A stretch of 64,000 bases of DNA from Pollutimonas nitritireducens (lineage in GTDB: Bacteria > Pseudomonadota > Gammaproteobacteria > Burkholderiales > Burkholderiaceae_B), in NCBI RefSeq assembly GCF_002849615.1, contig NZ_PDNV01000009.1, forward strand, positions 124,001 through 188,000. Reading direction: 5' to 3'. The notes below the pieces were generated by a model that saw only the letters and a program-made list of their open reading frames with translations, ran no database searches and was not told where the DNA came from. Shown one piece after another: positions 37,693 to 46,723 of the stretch; within the stretch, counting starts at the first letter, position 1, and every line of letters starts with the position of its first letter. The position numbers were made by a program, and so were the translations under genes.

Positions 37693-38817
37693 ATGGCAGC
37701 AGATATAGACTGCGTCGTCCTGGGTGCCGGCGTAGTCGGCCTGGCCGTTGCGCGCGAGCTGAGCATGGCAGGGCGGGAAGTCCTGGTCGTGGAATCCGCG
37801 GAGGCGATCGGCACCGGCACCAGCTCCCGCAACTCGGAGGTGATCCATGCTGGCATCTACTATCCGCAGGGCAGCTTGAAAGCGCAGTTATGCGTCGCGG
37901 GCAAGCATATGCTCTACGACTATTGCGCCGAACGGGGCATACCGCATCGGCGCCTGGGCAAGCTTATTGTCGCGTCCACGCCTGAGCAAAGCCTGCAGCT
38001 CGGAGCCATCGCGCAACGCGCCAGGTTGAATGGCGTCGATGACCTGTACGAAATCGACGGCGCGCACGCGCGCGAGCTGGAACCGGCACTGGCCTGCGAC
38101 GCAGCGCTCGTATCGCCCTCCACCGGCATTGTCGACAGCCACGCGCTTATGTTGTCGTTGCAGGGCGATGCCGAAAACCTGGGCGCCCAGTGCGTTTTCC
38201 ACACCCCATTCCATGCCGGACGACTACTGGACACCGGGGAGTTCCTGCTTCAATTCACCGGCTCAGACGCCATGGAGCTCACAGCAAATTGTGTGATCAA
38301 TGCCACAGGCCTGTCTGCTCCTTCCGTCGCCCTGGCACTGCACGGACAGCCACATCAACACATACCCAAGCCGTACTTCTGCAAGGGCAGCTACTTCACC
38401 TTGTCAGGACGATCCCCTTTCAGCCGCCTTATTTATCCGATGCCTGATAGCGCCGGCCTGGGTGTGCACCTGACGCTGGACCTTGGCGGGCAAGCCAAAT
38501 TCGGTCCGGACACGGAGTGGATAGACGGTGAAGATTATTCGCTGGACGCGCGGCGAGCCGATACGTTTTACGAGGCCGTGCGACGTTATTGGCCTGCCCT
38601 TCCCGACGGCGCCTTGAATCCCGGCTACACGGGCATACGGCCCAAGATAGCCGGCCCCGGCATGCCCGCTGCCGACTTCGTGGTGGCAGGGCCGTCAACG
38701 CATGGCGTTTCCGGTCTGGTCAATCTGTTCGGAATCGAATCTCCGGGGCTCACGGCATGCCTCGCGCTGGCACAAACAACACGTTCCGCACTCATGCAAA
38801 CACCCCATCTGGCTTGA
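37693..38817 (+). CDS. FAD-dependent oxidoreductase, L-2-hydroxyglutarate oxidase-like
   Basis: 374 residues of the DAO/LhgO family. The dinucleotide motif GAGVVG is at 11-16, then [26 protein letters not shown], the typical LhgO N-terminal block, and a C-terminal FAD contact [23 protein letters not shown]. Related enzymes oxidise L-2-hydroxyglutarate or glycine/sarcosine; the substrate here is predicted from family resemblance only. GGAAA precedes the ATG at 37693; the frame is open upstream through the 3' end of the flavin reductase gene in another phase. purU starts 11 bp after its stop. Confidence 0.85.
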   Translation: MAADIDCVVLGAGVVGLAVARELSMAGREVLVVESAEAIGTGTSSRNSEVIHAGIYYPQGSLKAQLCVAGKHMLYDYCAERGIPHRRLGKLIVASTPEQSLQLGAIAQRARLNGVDDLYEIDGAHARELEPALACDAALVSPSTGIVDSHALMLSLQGDAENLGAQCVFHTPFHAGRLLDTGEFLLQFTGSDAMELTANCVINATGLSAPSVALALHGQPHQHIPKPYFCKGSYFTLSGRSPFSRLIYPMPDSAGLGVHLTLDLGGQAKFGPDTEWIDGEDYSLDARRADTFYEAVRRYWPALPDGALNPGYTGIRPKIAGPGMPAADFVVAGPSTHGVSGLVNLFGIESPGLTACLALAQTTRSALMQTPHLA

Positions 38818-38828
38818 CCCCTGAAAAC

Positions 38829-39677
38829 ATGAACGATTACATCCTCACCCTTTCCTGTCCCGATCGTATCGGCATTGTGCATAGCGTAACCGGCTGGCTT
38901 TTGAATCTGCACGGCAACATCATCGACGCCCAGCAGTTCGGTGATCTCGAGACCGAACGATTTTTCCTGCGCGTGCACTTCCACCTTCCCCTTCCCGCAG
39001 ATGCCCAGGAACTGGAACGGTCCTTCGCGTCGGTCGCCGATAAGTTCAACATGGAAGCTCAGATCTATGATGCCCAACGCAAGGCGCGACTGCTCATCCT
39101 GGTCAGCCGTCAGGGACATTGCCTGAACGATTTGCTGTTTCGCAAGCACAGCGGGCAACTGCCTGTGGAGATCGCGGGCATTGTGTCGAATCATGCCGAT
39201 TTTGCGGGCATGGCCGGATCTTACGGGATACCGTTTTATCACCTGCCGGTGAGCCCCGAGACACGCGAAACTCAAGAGCAACAGATCCTGGATCTGGTGC
39301 GCCAAGAAAACGTCGACCTGGTGGTGCTGGCCCGGTACATGCAGATTCTATCGAACAATCTGTGCCAGGCTTTGTCTGGAAAGGCGATCAATATTCATCA
39401 CAGTTTCCTGCCCAGCTTCAAGGGTGCCCGCCCCTATCATCAGGCTCATGCACGTGGCGTGAAGATTATCGGCGCAACGGCGCATTACGTGACGGGGGCC
39501 CTGGATGAGGGTCCTATCATCGAGCAGGACATTGAGCGGGTGGACCATGCAATGAGCGCACATGATCTGACACAGGTGGGCAGCGATGTGGAGTCGCTGG
39601 TGCTGTCGCGAGCTGTGAGATCGCATGTGGAGCATCGGATTTTGCTTAATGGGCAGCGGACGGTGGTGTTCCGGTAG
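38829..39677 (+). CDS. purU: Formyltetrahydrofolate deformylase PurU
   Basis: 282 residues: an N-terminal ACT domain (YILTLSCPDRIGIVHSVTGWL...) and a C-terminal formyltransferase-like domain. The latter has the catalytic N/H/D set in INIHHSFLPSFKGARPYHQA and the DEGPIIEQD loop. PurU hydrolyses 10-formyl-THF to THF and formate, balancing one-carbon pools for glycine and purine synthesis. Usual length. It is probably cotranscribed with the upstream FAD oxidoreductase (11 bp gap). A G/C-rich palindromic element follows. Confidence 0.96.
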   Translation: MNDYILTLSCPDRIGIVHSVTGWLLNLHGNIIDAQQFGDLETERFFLRVHFHLPLPADAQELERSFASVADKFNMEAQIYDAQRKARLLILVSRQGHCLNDLLFRKHSGQLPVEIAGIVSNHADFAGMAGSYGIPFYHLPVSPETRETQEQQILDLVRQENVDLVVLARYMQILSNNLCQALSGKAINIHHSFLPSFKGARPYHQAHARGVKIIGATAHYVTGALDEGPIIEQDIERVDHAMSAHDLTQVGSDVESLVLSRAVRSHVEHRILLNGQRTVVFR

Positions 39678-39734
39678 TTTTTTCTGACTTGGGTCGGGGG
39701 GCAATCGGAGATTTGTTCCTTCTGGCGTGGGACA

Positions 39735-39884
39735 GGGGGCGGGGTGAAGCTTTTCGCTCCACGTGACCGGTTCGGCGCCTGCGCGCCGAACACCGCTTGC
39801 GTCGCTCGTCCGTCCCCTTCGGGACTCCCTTCGCTTCCGGCCCGCTCGGCCCCGTAAGTCGCTGAAAAGCTTCACCCCGCCCCC
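39735..39884. repeat. Long imperfect palindromic element C
   Basis: Perfect 21-bp arms at 39735-39755 and 39864-39884 (left arm around GGCGGGGTGAAGCTTTTC) enclose ~108 bp. The interior, read in reverse, has CCGGAAGCGAAGGGAGTC and GGACGGACGAGCGACG, matching the core series of element B near 2.5 kb. An inner palindrome TTCGGCGC-CTG-GCGCCGAA also occurs. The gap 39678-40072 holds this element and no gene that I can support. Confidence 0.85.
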
Positions 39885-40072
39885 CCGCCCCACTCTGGGA
39901 TGGCAATGCGTGATGCCGCTGGGACGGCTCGGGCGGTTGGGGTGCTTGGCGTCTGGTGTGATCGTAACGGCACAAGTAAGATGCCGCTTGGCGTTCATGA
40001 GGCAATCCCGCAAGATTACTTCACTGTTTCAAGGCCACGCCATTCATAAAAGCAGCGGTGTATTCTCTTGCC

Positions 40073-41293
40073 ATGGATTCCTTGATTGCTGCCTCCGCGC
40101 GGGCGCTTGCGTCGGGCGATGCGCTTGGTGCGCTAAAGCGGGTTGCCCTGCGTGACGATCCGCCGGCGCTGGCCCTGCGCGGCATTGCCATGGCGCAGTT
40201 GGGCGAGTATGCGCGTGCTCGTGAGTTGCTGCGACGCGCGGGCGGCGGCTTTGGGGCGCATGAAGCGGTGGCGCGTGCTCGCTGTGTCGTCGCCGAGGCT
40301 GAGGTGGCGCTGGCAGTTCGCGATCTGGGGGGATCGCCGCGTTCGCTGATGGCGGCTTTGGATATTCTGGATGCCCACGCCGATCACGCCAACGCCCAGC
40401 AGGCGCGCCTGATTGCAGTGCGCAGGCTATTGCTCATTGGCCGACTTGAAGACGCCGCGGCAGCGCTGGCAAAGCTGGATACGCATGGAATGCCGCCATC
40501 GCTGGCCGCGGTGGCTGGGCTGGCTACAGTGGAGCTGGCGCTGCGTTCGCTACAAATCGACGCCGCGAGGGCAGCGCTGGATCGCGCGCGGGATGCGGCT
40601 GAGCGCTCGCGCGTGCCGGCGCTATTGTCCGAGGTGATGCAGGCGCACAAGGTACTCCAGCAGCCTGCTGCCCGCCTTTTCTTTCACGGCGGTGAGCGTG
40701 AGCTGGACCTTGACGGGGTTGCCAAACTGCTGGCTTCCAATACATTAGTGCTGGACGCCTGCCAACGGGGCCTGCGCAGTGGCATCACTTGGCTGCCACT
40801 GGCCCGCCGACCAATACTGTTCACGCTGGCACGCGCGCTTGCGCAGGCGTGGCCGGGCGAAATCGACCGGGAGTCCTTGATCCGGTTTGCGTTCCGCACC
40901 CGCCATGGCAATGAGTCGCATCGGGCGCGTCTAAGGGTTGAGATCAGTCGTCTGCGTGGACTCGTCACCGGGATGGCGCAGATTAACGCGACCAGCCGGG
41001 GCTTTGTGCTTCAATCGCTTGACGGACATTCCGTTGCCGTGTTGGCGCCGCCCATCGATGGTGATCAGGCCTCTTTGGTGGCACTGCTCGCCGATGGTGC
41101 GGCATGGTCGAGCTCCGCACTGGCTTTGGCTCTGTCTACCAGTCAGCGCACCGTCCAGCGCGCGCTGGGCGAGCTTGAGGCTGCGGGGAAAGTCCGCTCA
41201 ATAGGTCGCGCGCGAATGCAACGCTGGCTGTCGCCCCCGCTGACCGAATTCACGACAATCTTGTTACTCCCCACTTTGATGCCAACGGAATAA
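40073..41293 (+). CDS. Winged-helix/TPR-type transcriptional regulator
   Basis: 406 residues from the ATG at 40073; a GTG at 40058 would add five residues. The N-terminal ~200 residues are alanine-rich helical repeats (pairs of ~35-residue helices with A/L ladders), reminiscent of TPR. The C-terminus is a winged-helix or HTH domain (SLVALLADGAAWSSSALALALSTSQRTVQRALGELEAAGKVRSIGRARMQRWLSPPL). Such HTH-plus-repeat proteins are often encoded next to a Vgb-like beta-propeller gene, as here 44 bp downstream. No ligand is known. The function is inferred to be regulation of the adjacent gene. Confidence 0.75.
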   Translation: MDSLIAASARALASGDALGALKRVALRDDPPALALRGIAMAQLGEYARARELLRRAGGGFGAHEAVARARCVVAEAEVALAVRDLGGSPRSLMAALDILDAHADHANAQQARLIAVRRLLLIGRLEDAAAALAKLDTHGMPPSLAAVAGLATVELALRSLQIDAARAALDRARDAAERSRVPALLSEVMQAHKVLQQPAARLFFHGGERELDLDGVAKLLASNTLVLDACQRGLRSGITWLPLARRPILFTLARALAQAWPGEIDRESLIRFAFRTRHGNESHRARLRVEISRLRGLVTGMAQINATSRGFVLQSLDGHSVAVLAPPIDGDQASLVALLADGAAWSSSALALALSTSQRTVQRALGELEAAGKVRSIGRARMQRWLSPPLTEFTTILLLPTLMPTE

Positions 41294-41337
41294 AGTCGTC
41301 CTACCGGGCCCAATCAAGGCGCCCTCACAAGGAGATA

Positions 41338-42015
41338 ATGATGACTCAAACGACAAGCAGAGACCCAGTCCAGGCAACGACCAGTACGGCCGAGATCGTG
41401 CGCGAGTATGGCCCCTTTGCCGACGGCCCCGTGCATGGCGTCACCTACGATGGCCAGCGCGTCTGGGCCGCCACCGGAGACAGTCTGATCGCTTTCGATC
41501 CAGACAGCGGCAAACCCGAACGCTCCCTCGACCGCGCTTGCGATGCAGGCACGGCATTTGACGGTACTTACCTCTATCAGATCGCAGAGGAGCGCATCGA
41601 CAAAATCGAGCCCGCCACCGGCAAAGTGGTCGCCACGATTCCGGCTCCTGGCCACGGATCCGACTCGGGGCTCGCCTGGGCCGAGGGCAGCCTGTGGGTA
41701 GGCCAGTACCGCGATTGCAAGATCCACCAGATCGACCCAGCGACCGGCGCACTGATCCGTACCATCGAGTCCAACCGCTATGTCACCGGCGTAACCTGGC
41801 TGGACGGTCAGCTATGGCACGGAACATCGGAGGGGGAAGAAAGCGATATCCGCCGCATCGATCCGGATAGCGGTGAAGTGCTGGAGCAGCTGGAAATGCC
41901 GGCCGGTCTCAGTGTCAGTGGCCTGGAGTCCGACGGCGCGGATCTTTTCTATTGCGGCGGAGGAACAAGCGGGAAAGTCCGTGTCGTTCAGCGTCCGCGG
42001 AGAGGCGGTGCCTGA
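41338..42015 (+). CDS. Vgb/glutamine-cyclotransferase-like beta-propeller protein
   Basis: 225 residues with repeated blade motifs (DGQRVWAATGDSLIAFDP, GTYLYQIAEERIDKIEP, EGSLWVGQYRDCKIHQIDP, DGQLWHGTSEGEESDIRRIDP). They match short Vgb or glutaminyl cyclotransferase-like propellers. AAGGAG 5-7 nt before ATGATG (41338) is a strong Shine-Dalgarno. No signal peptide, so it is cytosolic. The catalytic residues of true glutamine cyclotransferases are not obvious, so it may bind rather than convert a ligand. It is directly downstream of the HTH regulator and probably under its control. Confidence 0.75.
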   Translation: MMTQTTSRDPVQATTSTAEIVREYGPFADGPVHGVTYDGQRVWAATGDSLIAFDPDSGKPERSLDRACDAGTAFDGTYLYQIAEERIDKIEPATGKVVATIPAPGHGSDSGLAWAEGSLWVGQYRDCKIHQIDPATGALIRTIESNRYVTGVTWLDGQLWHGTSEGEESDIRRIDPDSGEVLEQLEMPAGLSVSGLESDGADLFYCGGGTSGKVRVVQRPRRGGA

Positions 42016-42169
42016 CCGCATATCGCACCGCATTCAACTGCTCTCCCTGCCTGTCATTCTTCAATGCAGGCAGAGGTTCGTCTGCAAAAGCATGAGCAAC
42101 CCGTGCCCGATGATCTGATTGGTCGGCCCGTCGGTGTAGGGGCCGCGCAGCTCGGCTGGATACAGACGA

Positions 42170-42616
42170 TCAGCCAGGGATCTCGGGCTCTACCAGCCTT
42201 GCCAGTTGAAGAAGTGACTCCTGCCAGCCCAGATAACACATCTCCACGGGAATGGCTGCGGGAAGGCCTTCCTGCACGACGGTAAGTTCGGTTCCGCAGG
42301 AAACCTGCCGCAATGAAATAGTGGTCTCCATGCGTCCAGGCAGATTGGGGTCGTCGAACTGGTCCGTATAGCGGATCTTCTGGGACGGCACCAGTTCGAG
42401 ATACTCGCCACCAAAAGATTGGCTGTTGCCCGTGCCGAAGTTGCGGAAGGACATCTTGTACGTACCGCCCACTTTGGCATCCTGGTGATGGACCTGGCAC
42501 GTGAACCCATGGGGCGGAAGCCACTTCGCCATCGCATCGGGTTCGAGAAAAGCGCGGTAAACCCGCTCGGGGGGCGCAAGCAAAACGCGATGAAATTGAA
42601 CAGTTCCAGTCGTCAT
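42170..42616 (-). CDS. SRPBCC/AHSA1-family protein
   Basis: 148 residues of the START-like SRPBCC fold, AHSA1 (Aha1 N-like) subgroup: VQFHRVLLAPPERVYRAFLEPDAMAKWLPPHGFT and the C-terminal helix EVEMCYLGWQESLLQLARLVE. These small proteins bind hydrophobic ligands or act as antitoxin-like partners of ArsR regulators; no ArsR gene is adjacent. It is convergent with the propeller gene. The region from here to ~50 kb is visibly richer in A+T than the core, suggesting acquisition. The ~150 bp before its stop holds no supported gene. Confidence 0.88.
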   Translation of the reverse strand: MTTGTVQFHRVLLAPPERVYRAFLEPDAMAKWLPPHGFTCQVHHQDAKVGGTYKMSFRNFGTGNSQSFGGEYLELVPSQKIRYTDQFDDPNLPGRMETTISLRQVSCGTELTVVQEGLPAAIPVEMCYLGWQESLLQLARLVEPEIPG

Positions 42617-42703
42617 GGTGTGTCAGCCTTGCATAAGTATGGTGTCAACCTTTCATAAGAAAAGTAAGACATTGGTTTAATCGCCGCACGCAGTAGCATA
42701 CCG

Positions 42704-43252
42704 TCAATTTTTTGCCTTGGGTGCGCTGAGACTCTTGCTGTAGTAGCCCGATTGATCAAAGCAGCAGACCCGCTTCTTGCCCGAAGCAAGCATCTCACGG
42801 GCATTATCAACCCGACTATTTCGGGTCTTGGCCTGCTTTGCGGACTCGATCCAATGGATCCAGTCCAGCCGAGCGATAGTTGTGGTGTTTTCCCAGGTGG
42901 CTTTGGCTGCTGGAGACGTAGCAAGAGCTTCCCGCAGATCATCAGGTAACCGCGGCTCTGGCTCTGTGTCCGCCGGAAAAATTTGAACCGCAACCATATC
43001 TCCAGGCGACGCTGCAGCAGCCTCCTGGAGCCCTTTGCCTACTTTGAGCCAATGACTTAGGTGGCCGTCCGGGTCGAGCGTAGCTTGAAAAGGATAGCCA
43101 TTAAGTGTGCCTTCGACCGACGTCCTGCCGCGCCTCGGCAACGTTTCACTGACCGCCTTTGGCAAGACCAGAAACGCCCATGACTCGTCCTCGCCGGAAT
43201 TCGCGGGACAAAGCAATTGAGCCATGAATGTGGACGCTTGTGTTTCTGCCAT
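42704..43252 (-). CDS. YdeI/OmpD-associated family protein (DUF1905)
   Basis: 182 residues. The N-terminal DUF1905 beta domain (FLVLPKAVSETLPRRGRTSVEGTLNGYPF) is followed by a YdeI-type C-terminal helix bundle (LREALATSPAAKATWENTTTIARLDWIHWIESAKQAKTRNSRVDNAREMLASGKKR). Related proteins protect against bacteriocins or bind envelope components. It is the start of the accessory stretch. The 255 bp before the cupin gene (43253-43507) contains no gene I can support. Confidence 0.88.
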   Translation of the reverse strand: MAETQASTFMAQLLCPANSGEDESWAFLVLPKAVSETLPRRGRTSVEGTLNGYPFQATLDPDGHLSHWLKVGKGLQEAAAASPGDMVAVQIFPADTEPEPRLPDDLREALATSPAAKATWENTTTIARLDWIHWIESAKQAKTRNSRVDNAREMLASGKKRVCCFDQSGYYSKSLSAPKAKN

Positions 43253-43507
43253 TTCAAGATACCTAAAGAGGACCCACTGGATCTGGCTGAGCGCAGCGGA
43301 CGGTTGATGTTAGCGTGCTTGAGCCGCAACTTTCAAGGGACTTGCTATGTGCTCGCATGTATTCGTTGGCGTCACCGGATTCTACTGTGCTCCGTTTCTA
43401 TGATCACTTGTTTATGGCGCCGGGGGTAGACCGGCGTCGCCATCAAGCGCCTGTGAACCCTGGGATACGATCCAATGCGGGATGTCTGCAGCTTCTCGGC
43501 GAAATCA

Positions 43508-43960
43508 TCATCGTTGGGTGCACTCCTTGCCGTCTTCAGGCCCCTTCTTCAGCTCGGTAATAACAACATGCGTAGCCGTTTGACCGACATTTTCGCCAAT
43601 ATGTGTTTGTGCCTCTGACCACATGACATCGCCCGCTTTGAACTGTCGGCGGAGAACCTTCCCGTCAGGGAGAGTCAATGTTCGCTCGAACGCGCTAAGG
43701 GCGTACAGAACGAATGCAGGATGATGGTGTTGTTGTGTTTTGTCACCCGGCTCATCGCGATACTCGAGCACTCTGACGCACTCGTTTTCCAGCATGATCT
43801 TGTACTTGTCTCCATCAGTCTGCGTGGCGTCTTGCGCGAGCGCGCATGGCATAAGCAGCATCGCCGCGACAGCGGACCAGATGCGTGCGCCTCGATGGGC
43901 ATTCTCATGTTCCATAGCCGAACGTTGAGATCGTTCAAACCAAGTGATTATGTATTTCAC
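43508..43960 (-). CDS. Exported cupin-domain protein
   Basis: 150 residues from a GTG at 43960, supported by AAAGGAG 7 nt upstream. An internal ATG at 43915 begins a cleaner signal peptide (MEHENAHRGARIWSAVAAMLLMPCALA). The mature cupin carries metal-ligand histidines in GDKTQQHHHPAFVLYAL. Close relatives are annotated as cytoplasmic/periplasmic cupins of unknown substrate; some bind metals or quench carbonyls. The strong ribosome binding site argues that the GTG is used, so the first 15 residues may be a pre-signal. The gene stands alone in the A+T-rich block. Confidence 0.8.
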   Translation of the reverse strand: MKYIITWFERSQRSAMEHENAHRGARIWSAVAAMLLMPCALAQDATQTDGDKYKIMLENECVRVLEYRDEPGDKTQQHHHPAFVLYALSAFERTLTLPDGKVLRRQFKAGDVMWSEAQTHIGENVGQTATHVVITELKKGPEDGKECTQR

Positions 43961-44206
43961 CGTATTCTCCTTTACTGAGTTGATGTCAGCGGAACGGTTG
44001 TCGTCTGAACTGACCGACGCTCAGGTTCATCTCGGTCTTTTGGTGCGAGCCCTCGCGCCGGCGGGCCACTGTGTTCACTTGTCAGCTACGTTGCATTTTT
44101 GCGCCGTTGCAATACATAAAGCAATCCCGCAATCAAAATCTCACGTCAATTGTTTTAGGAAACAATCTGACGTGAGACCGTTACTTTCTCTCACGACAAA
44201 AATAAG

Positions 44207-44683
44207 CTAAAGCTCGTGGCTGTAAACGAGGAAACCGCTATGTGTAGCTACTTTATCGTAGAGCGCCCGCCCGATTTCATTTGATGCTTGTGTTTGCCAA
44301 TAAACACGACTTGATTGAGCTTGCGTTGCTTGCTTATAAACCTCATTGATGAGGGCCTTGCCAATTCCGCGATTGCGCTGTGTCGGGGAAGTGAATAGGT
44401 CCTGCAAATAGCAGACATGGCCAAGCCTGGTGGTGCTGCGGTGAAACAGGTAATGAGCCAAGCCGACAATCGTACCGTCGTCTTCCGCGACCAGTGCGAA
44501 TACAGGCTCACCCGGATTAAAAAAGCGTTCCCATGTCTTCTTCGTAATTTCTTGAGCCAATGCAGTAGCTCCGATTCTCCCGTAGAAGGCGTTATAGCCG
44601 TCCCAAAGAGGAAGCCATCCTTCAAAGTCAGCGGGCTGGATCGTTCGTATTAGCAGACCAGTAGTTGCGGGATCGTCAGACAT
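44207..44683 (-). CDS. GNAT-family N-acetyltransferase
   Basis: 158 residues with the GNAT core: IVGLAHYLFHRSTTRLGHVCYLQDLFTSPTQRNRGIGKALINEVYKQA. The R/Q-x-x-G-x-G/A acetyl-CoA loop is QRNRGIGKA (about residue 108). Subgroup features (FEGWLPLWDGYNAFY at the start) fit acetyltransferases that modify small amines or N-termini; the substrate is unknown. No obvious partner genes. Upstream of it, to ~44.9 kb, a short open frame was noted but not called (see rejected items). Confidence 0.88.
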   Translation of the reverse strand: MSDDPATTGLLIRTIQPADFEGWLPLWDGYNAFYGRIGATALAQEITKKTWERFFNPGEPVFALVAEDDGTIVGLAHYLFHRSTTRLGHVCYLQDLFTSPTQRNRGIGKALINEVYKQATQAQSSRVYWQTQASNEIGRALYDKVATHSGFLVYSHEL

Positions 44684-44923
44684 GGTGATGATTTAGAAAA
44701 ATTGAGATCGAGACAATTCTGGCAGATAGGAATCATGTGCGAAAGTCTGCTTCTGGCCGAGGCCAGGTCAATTACCGATGTCTTAATCCGATCCAAAACA
44801 GACGGACACGGTAATTAATATTGTCTTCGCGCGTTACATACTCTTCGGCCGTATCAATGCTGTCAAGAGGTGAGATTTCGACCTGCATGGAGGCTCTCCC
44901 GTTTTGCTGCAGAATCATATGGC

Positions 44924-45450
44924 CTATGGTGGAACGCTAGGAGCGTCCGGCCGACGCCGACGTTGCCAGAACGGCTGATCAGACCAACGGAGCTGCATTC
45001 CGTAGTAGAAGTCTCGTTGCGACAAATACGTTTGCCAAAGTTGACGCTGCTGCACATCGTACTGATGGACGAACGCATTGCCACTGCCTAATCCCGCCGC
45101 GTCCCGCAGGCTGTCTGTCAATGCGTAGTGGATCATATGCCCAGCATGGCTGCCCGTCCGAAGCGCCTTGTCCATGCCTTGCGACGACAATGGATCGTAA
45201 GCTTGCGCCGCATCGCCCACCGCGATCCAGGCGTCACCGCAGAAGTCCTGTAATCGCTGGCTGTGGGCCGGCGCCCCCCTGGATCTTTCCACAAGCGCGA
45301 TAGCCCCGGGCTTTGAGTAATGGCGCGATATGCGTAGACTCGTCCAGCAACTGATCGAAGCCTTGGCCATGCGCAGCCATTTTCGCCGCCCAGCGTCGAA
45401 AGTCAAGCCCAGGCAAACTTTTATCGCCTCGAGAGCGCGGCAGCGAAAAC
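44924..45450 (-). pseudogene. Remnant of an FAD-dependent oxidoreductase (LodB/tryptophan-halogenase-like)
   Basis: Two frames carry consecutive pieces of one flavoprotein C-terminal half. One has FSLPRSRGDKSLPGLDFRRWAAKM and LLKARGYRA. The other has APAHSQRLQDFCGDAWIAVGDAAQAYDPLSSQGMDKAL, the GD motif that binds FAD pyrophosphate and a family hallmark, through RQLWQTYLSQRDFYYG. The frame changes near 45290 and the N-terminal Rossmann part is missing. The head abuts the end of the broken GST. This is a decayed fragment, not an active enzyme. Confidence 0.8.
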
Positions 45451-46002
45451 CGCAAATTGAGCGTCAAAAGCACGCTTGAAGGCGGGTCGCGCTACGTCGC
45501 GGGCAACATAGGCGGTGACGCAATCCGCAACGCTTATCGTATCGTCCACGATAAACTCGCGCCCATCCATATGGCGGTCAAGTATTGCGGCCATCTACAC
45601 AAACTCATCTTTGGCGAGAGCAATATCTTCTGGCAGGCGCTTGTCTTCGGGATAGACGAAGCTGTGCCGGGCTATCCGCCAATGTGGCTGCTCAAGCTCG
45701 GTAACCGCAAACATGGACCACCGATACACCTGCGCCCGCTCCGATAGATCGGTGGGCATGAGCCCCTTGGCGCCGTACTTCTCTGCCAAGTACATGACGA
45801 TAGCGGCCGATTCTGTGAGTACAAGGTCACCGTCAACCAGCACCGGAAGTTTGCCAGTGGGATTAAGACGCAGGAAGTCGGGGTGGCGGTTTTCGCCGGC
45901 AAGGAGGTTGATGGGCACAAACTCAAACTCCGCATCAAGTTCTTGAAGAGCCCAGCGTGCGCGAAGCGAACGCGTGGGACCCATTCCATACAGTTTCATC
46001 AT
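45421..46002 (-). pseudogene. Glutathione S-transferase with an in-frame amber codon
   Basis: From the ATG at 46002 the GST N-terminal thioredoxin domain is clear: MMKLYGMGPTRSLRARWALQEL, NPTGKLPVLVDGDLVLTESAAIVMYLAEKYG. The C-terminal domain starts but meets a TAG at 45595-45597. The same frame then continues with the GST helical domain (MAAILDRHMDGREFIVDDTISVADCVTAY). Another ~25 residues are missing before the RPAFKRA tail. It totals 193 codons versus ~205 usual. This combines a nonsense mutation and an internal deletion. Readthrough is possible in principle but unlikely given the deletion. Confidence 0.85.
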
Positions 46003-46186
46003 TGGTTGTCCCCAGGTTCGTTTCAAGCGAAAGCGGTGTCACGACTTTGAAAAAGACGTTGGGGTGCGGGCGGCAAGCAGCTTCTGTTTCCGGGGCGATC
46101 GGCGTCTCGTCGCCTAATATACCAACTGCGGAAGTCTATGCCTAGCGCCGGGCTGACACCTACGACCAAGACTAGACCGCAGCCAG

Positions 46187-46372
46187 TCAGGGGCGTTGGC
46201 CTTCAGCCAGAGGTTGGGCGTCAGTATCCCCTTGGCGTCGCAGGACGACATGCGTGGCATTCTCCGACGCCAGGAATTCAACGCCGTCGTATCCCAGCGC
46301 CCGCAGTTCCAGCCCTTCGTACAGCGATTCTCCCCGACCGAGCAGGATCGGCGCGATAGCAATGTGCAGTCC
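46187..46372 (-). pseudogene. C-terminal remnant of a DHFR/RibD-C family reductase
   Basis: The reverse frame reads LHIAIAPILLGRGESLYEGLELRALGYDGVEFL, then THVVLRRQGD, and stops at 46187. This is the classic C-terminus of dihydrofolate-reductase-family proteins of the RibD_C group. Upstream the frame breaks near 46372 and the N-terminal two thirds are absent. It lies in the same gene-debris block as the GST and flavoprotein remnants. No start codon or ribosome binding site serves this piece. Confidence 0.75.
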
Positions 46373-46723
46373 CCATCGACCTCATGGTTCGGATAGCAGA
46401 TCGGTGTCTGAAAGCAGACTGTCTCGATATCTTCCAGCTGTCGTGAACTGACTCATGACTAGTTCCCCAGGGTGCCAATACCTGTGATCACAAATTGTCG
46501 CGAATGTCTAAATCTTCGTTATGCCGGTAAGGTGCGCAGCATAGACCGCATAATTTTATGACGGTGACATAATAATGCTTATGTTGCATTGCAGCATAAT
46601 AAAGCCTATGCTGAGAAAAGCAGGCGATGAGGCGGCTGACTGGCTGTCGAATATCTAGAGTTAGCATCGCTCTTCGGTCGGCGCTTCGTCACGATGCTTG
46701 CTATCTAAGGAAACAGACCCAAC
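46373..46723. other. A+T-rich spacer with an operator-like dyad
   Basis: No gene found. A dyad TTATGTTGC-ATT-GCAGCATAA (46579-46599, 8 of 9 pairs) could be a regulator site for the downstream esterase gene. The surrounding bases are notably A+T-rich compared with the core. Confidence 0.3.

Noticed and set aside
42054-42524. Reverse ORF overlapping the SRPBCC gene
   Set aside because: It shares the strand and region of the clearly coding SRPBCC frame and has a proline/cysteine shadow composition.
44784-44888. Short reverse ORF starting MQVEISPLDSIDTAEEYV
   Set aside because: It has a GGGAG upstream but no recognised family and only ~35 codons between decayed genes, so I do not call it.
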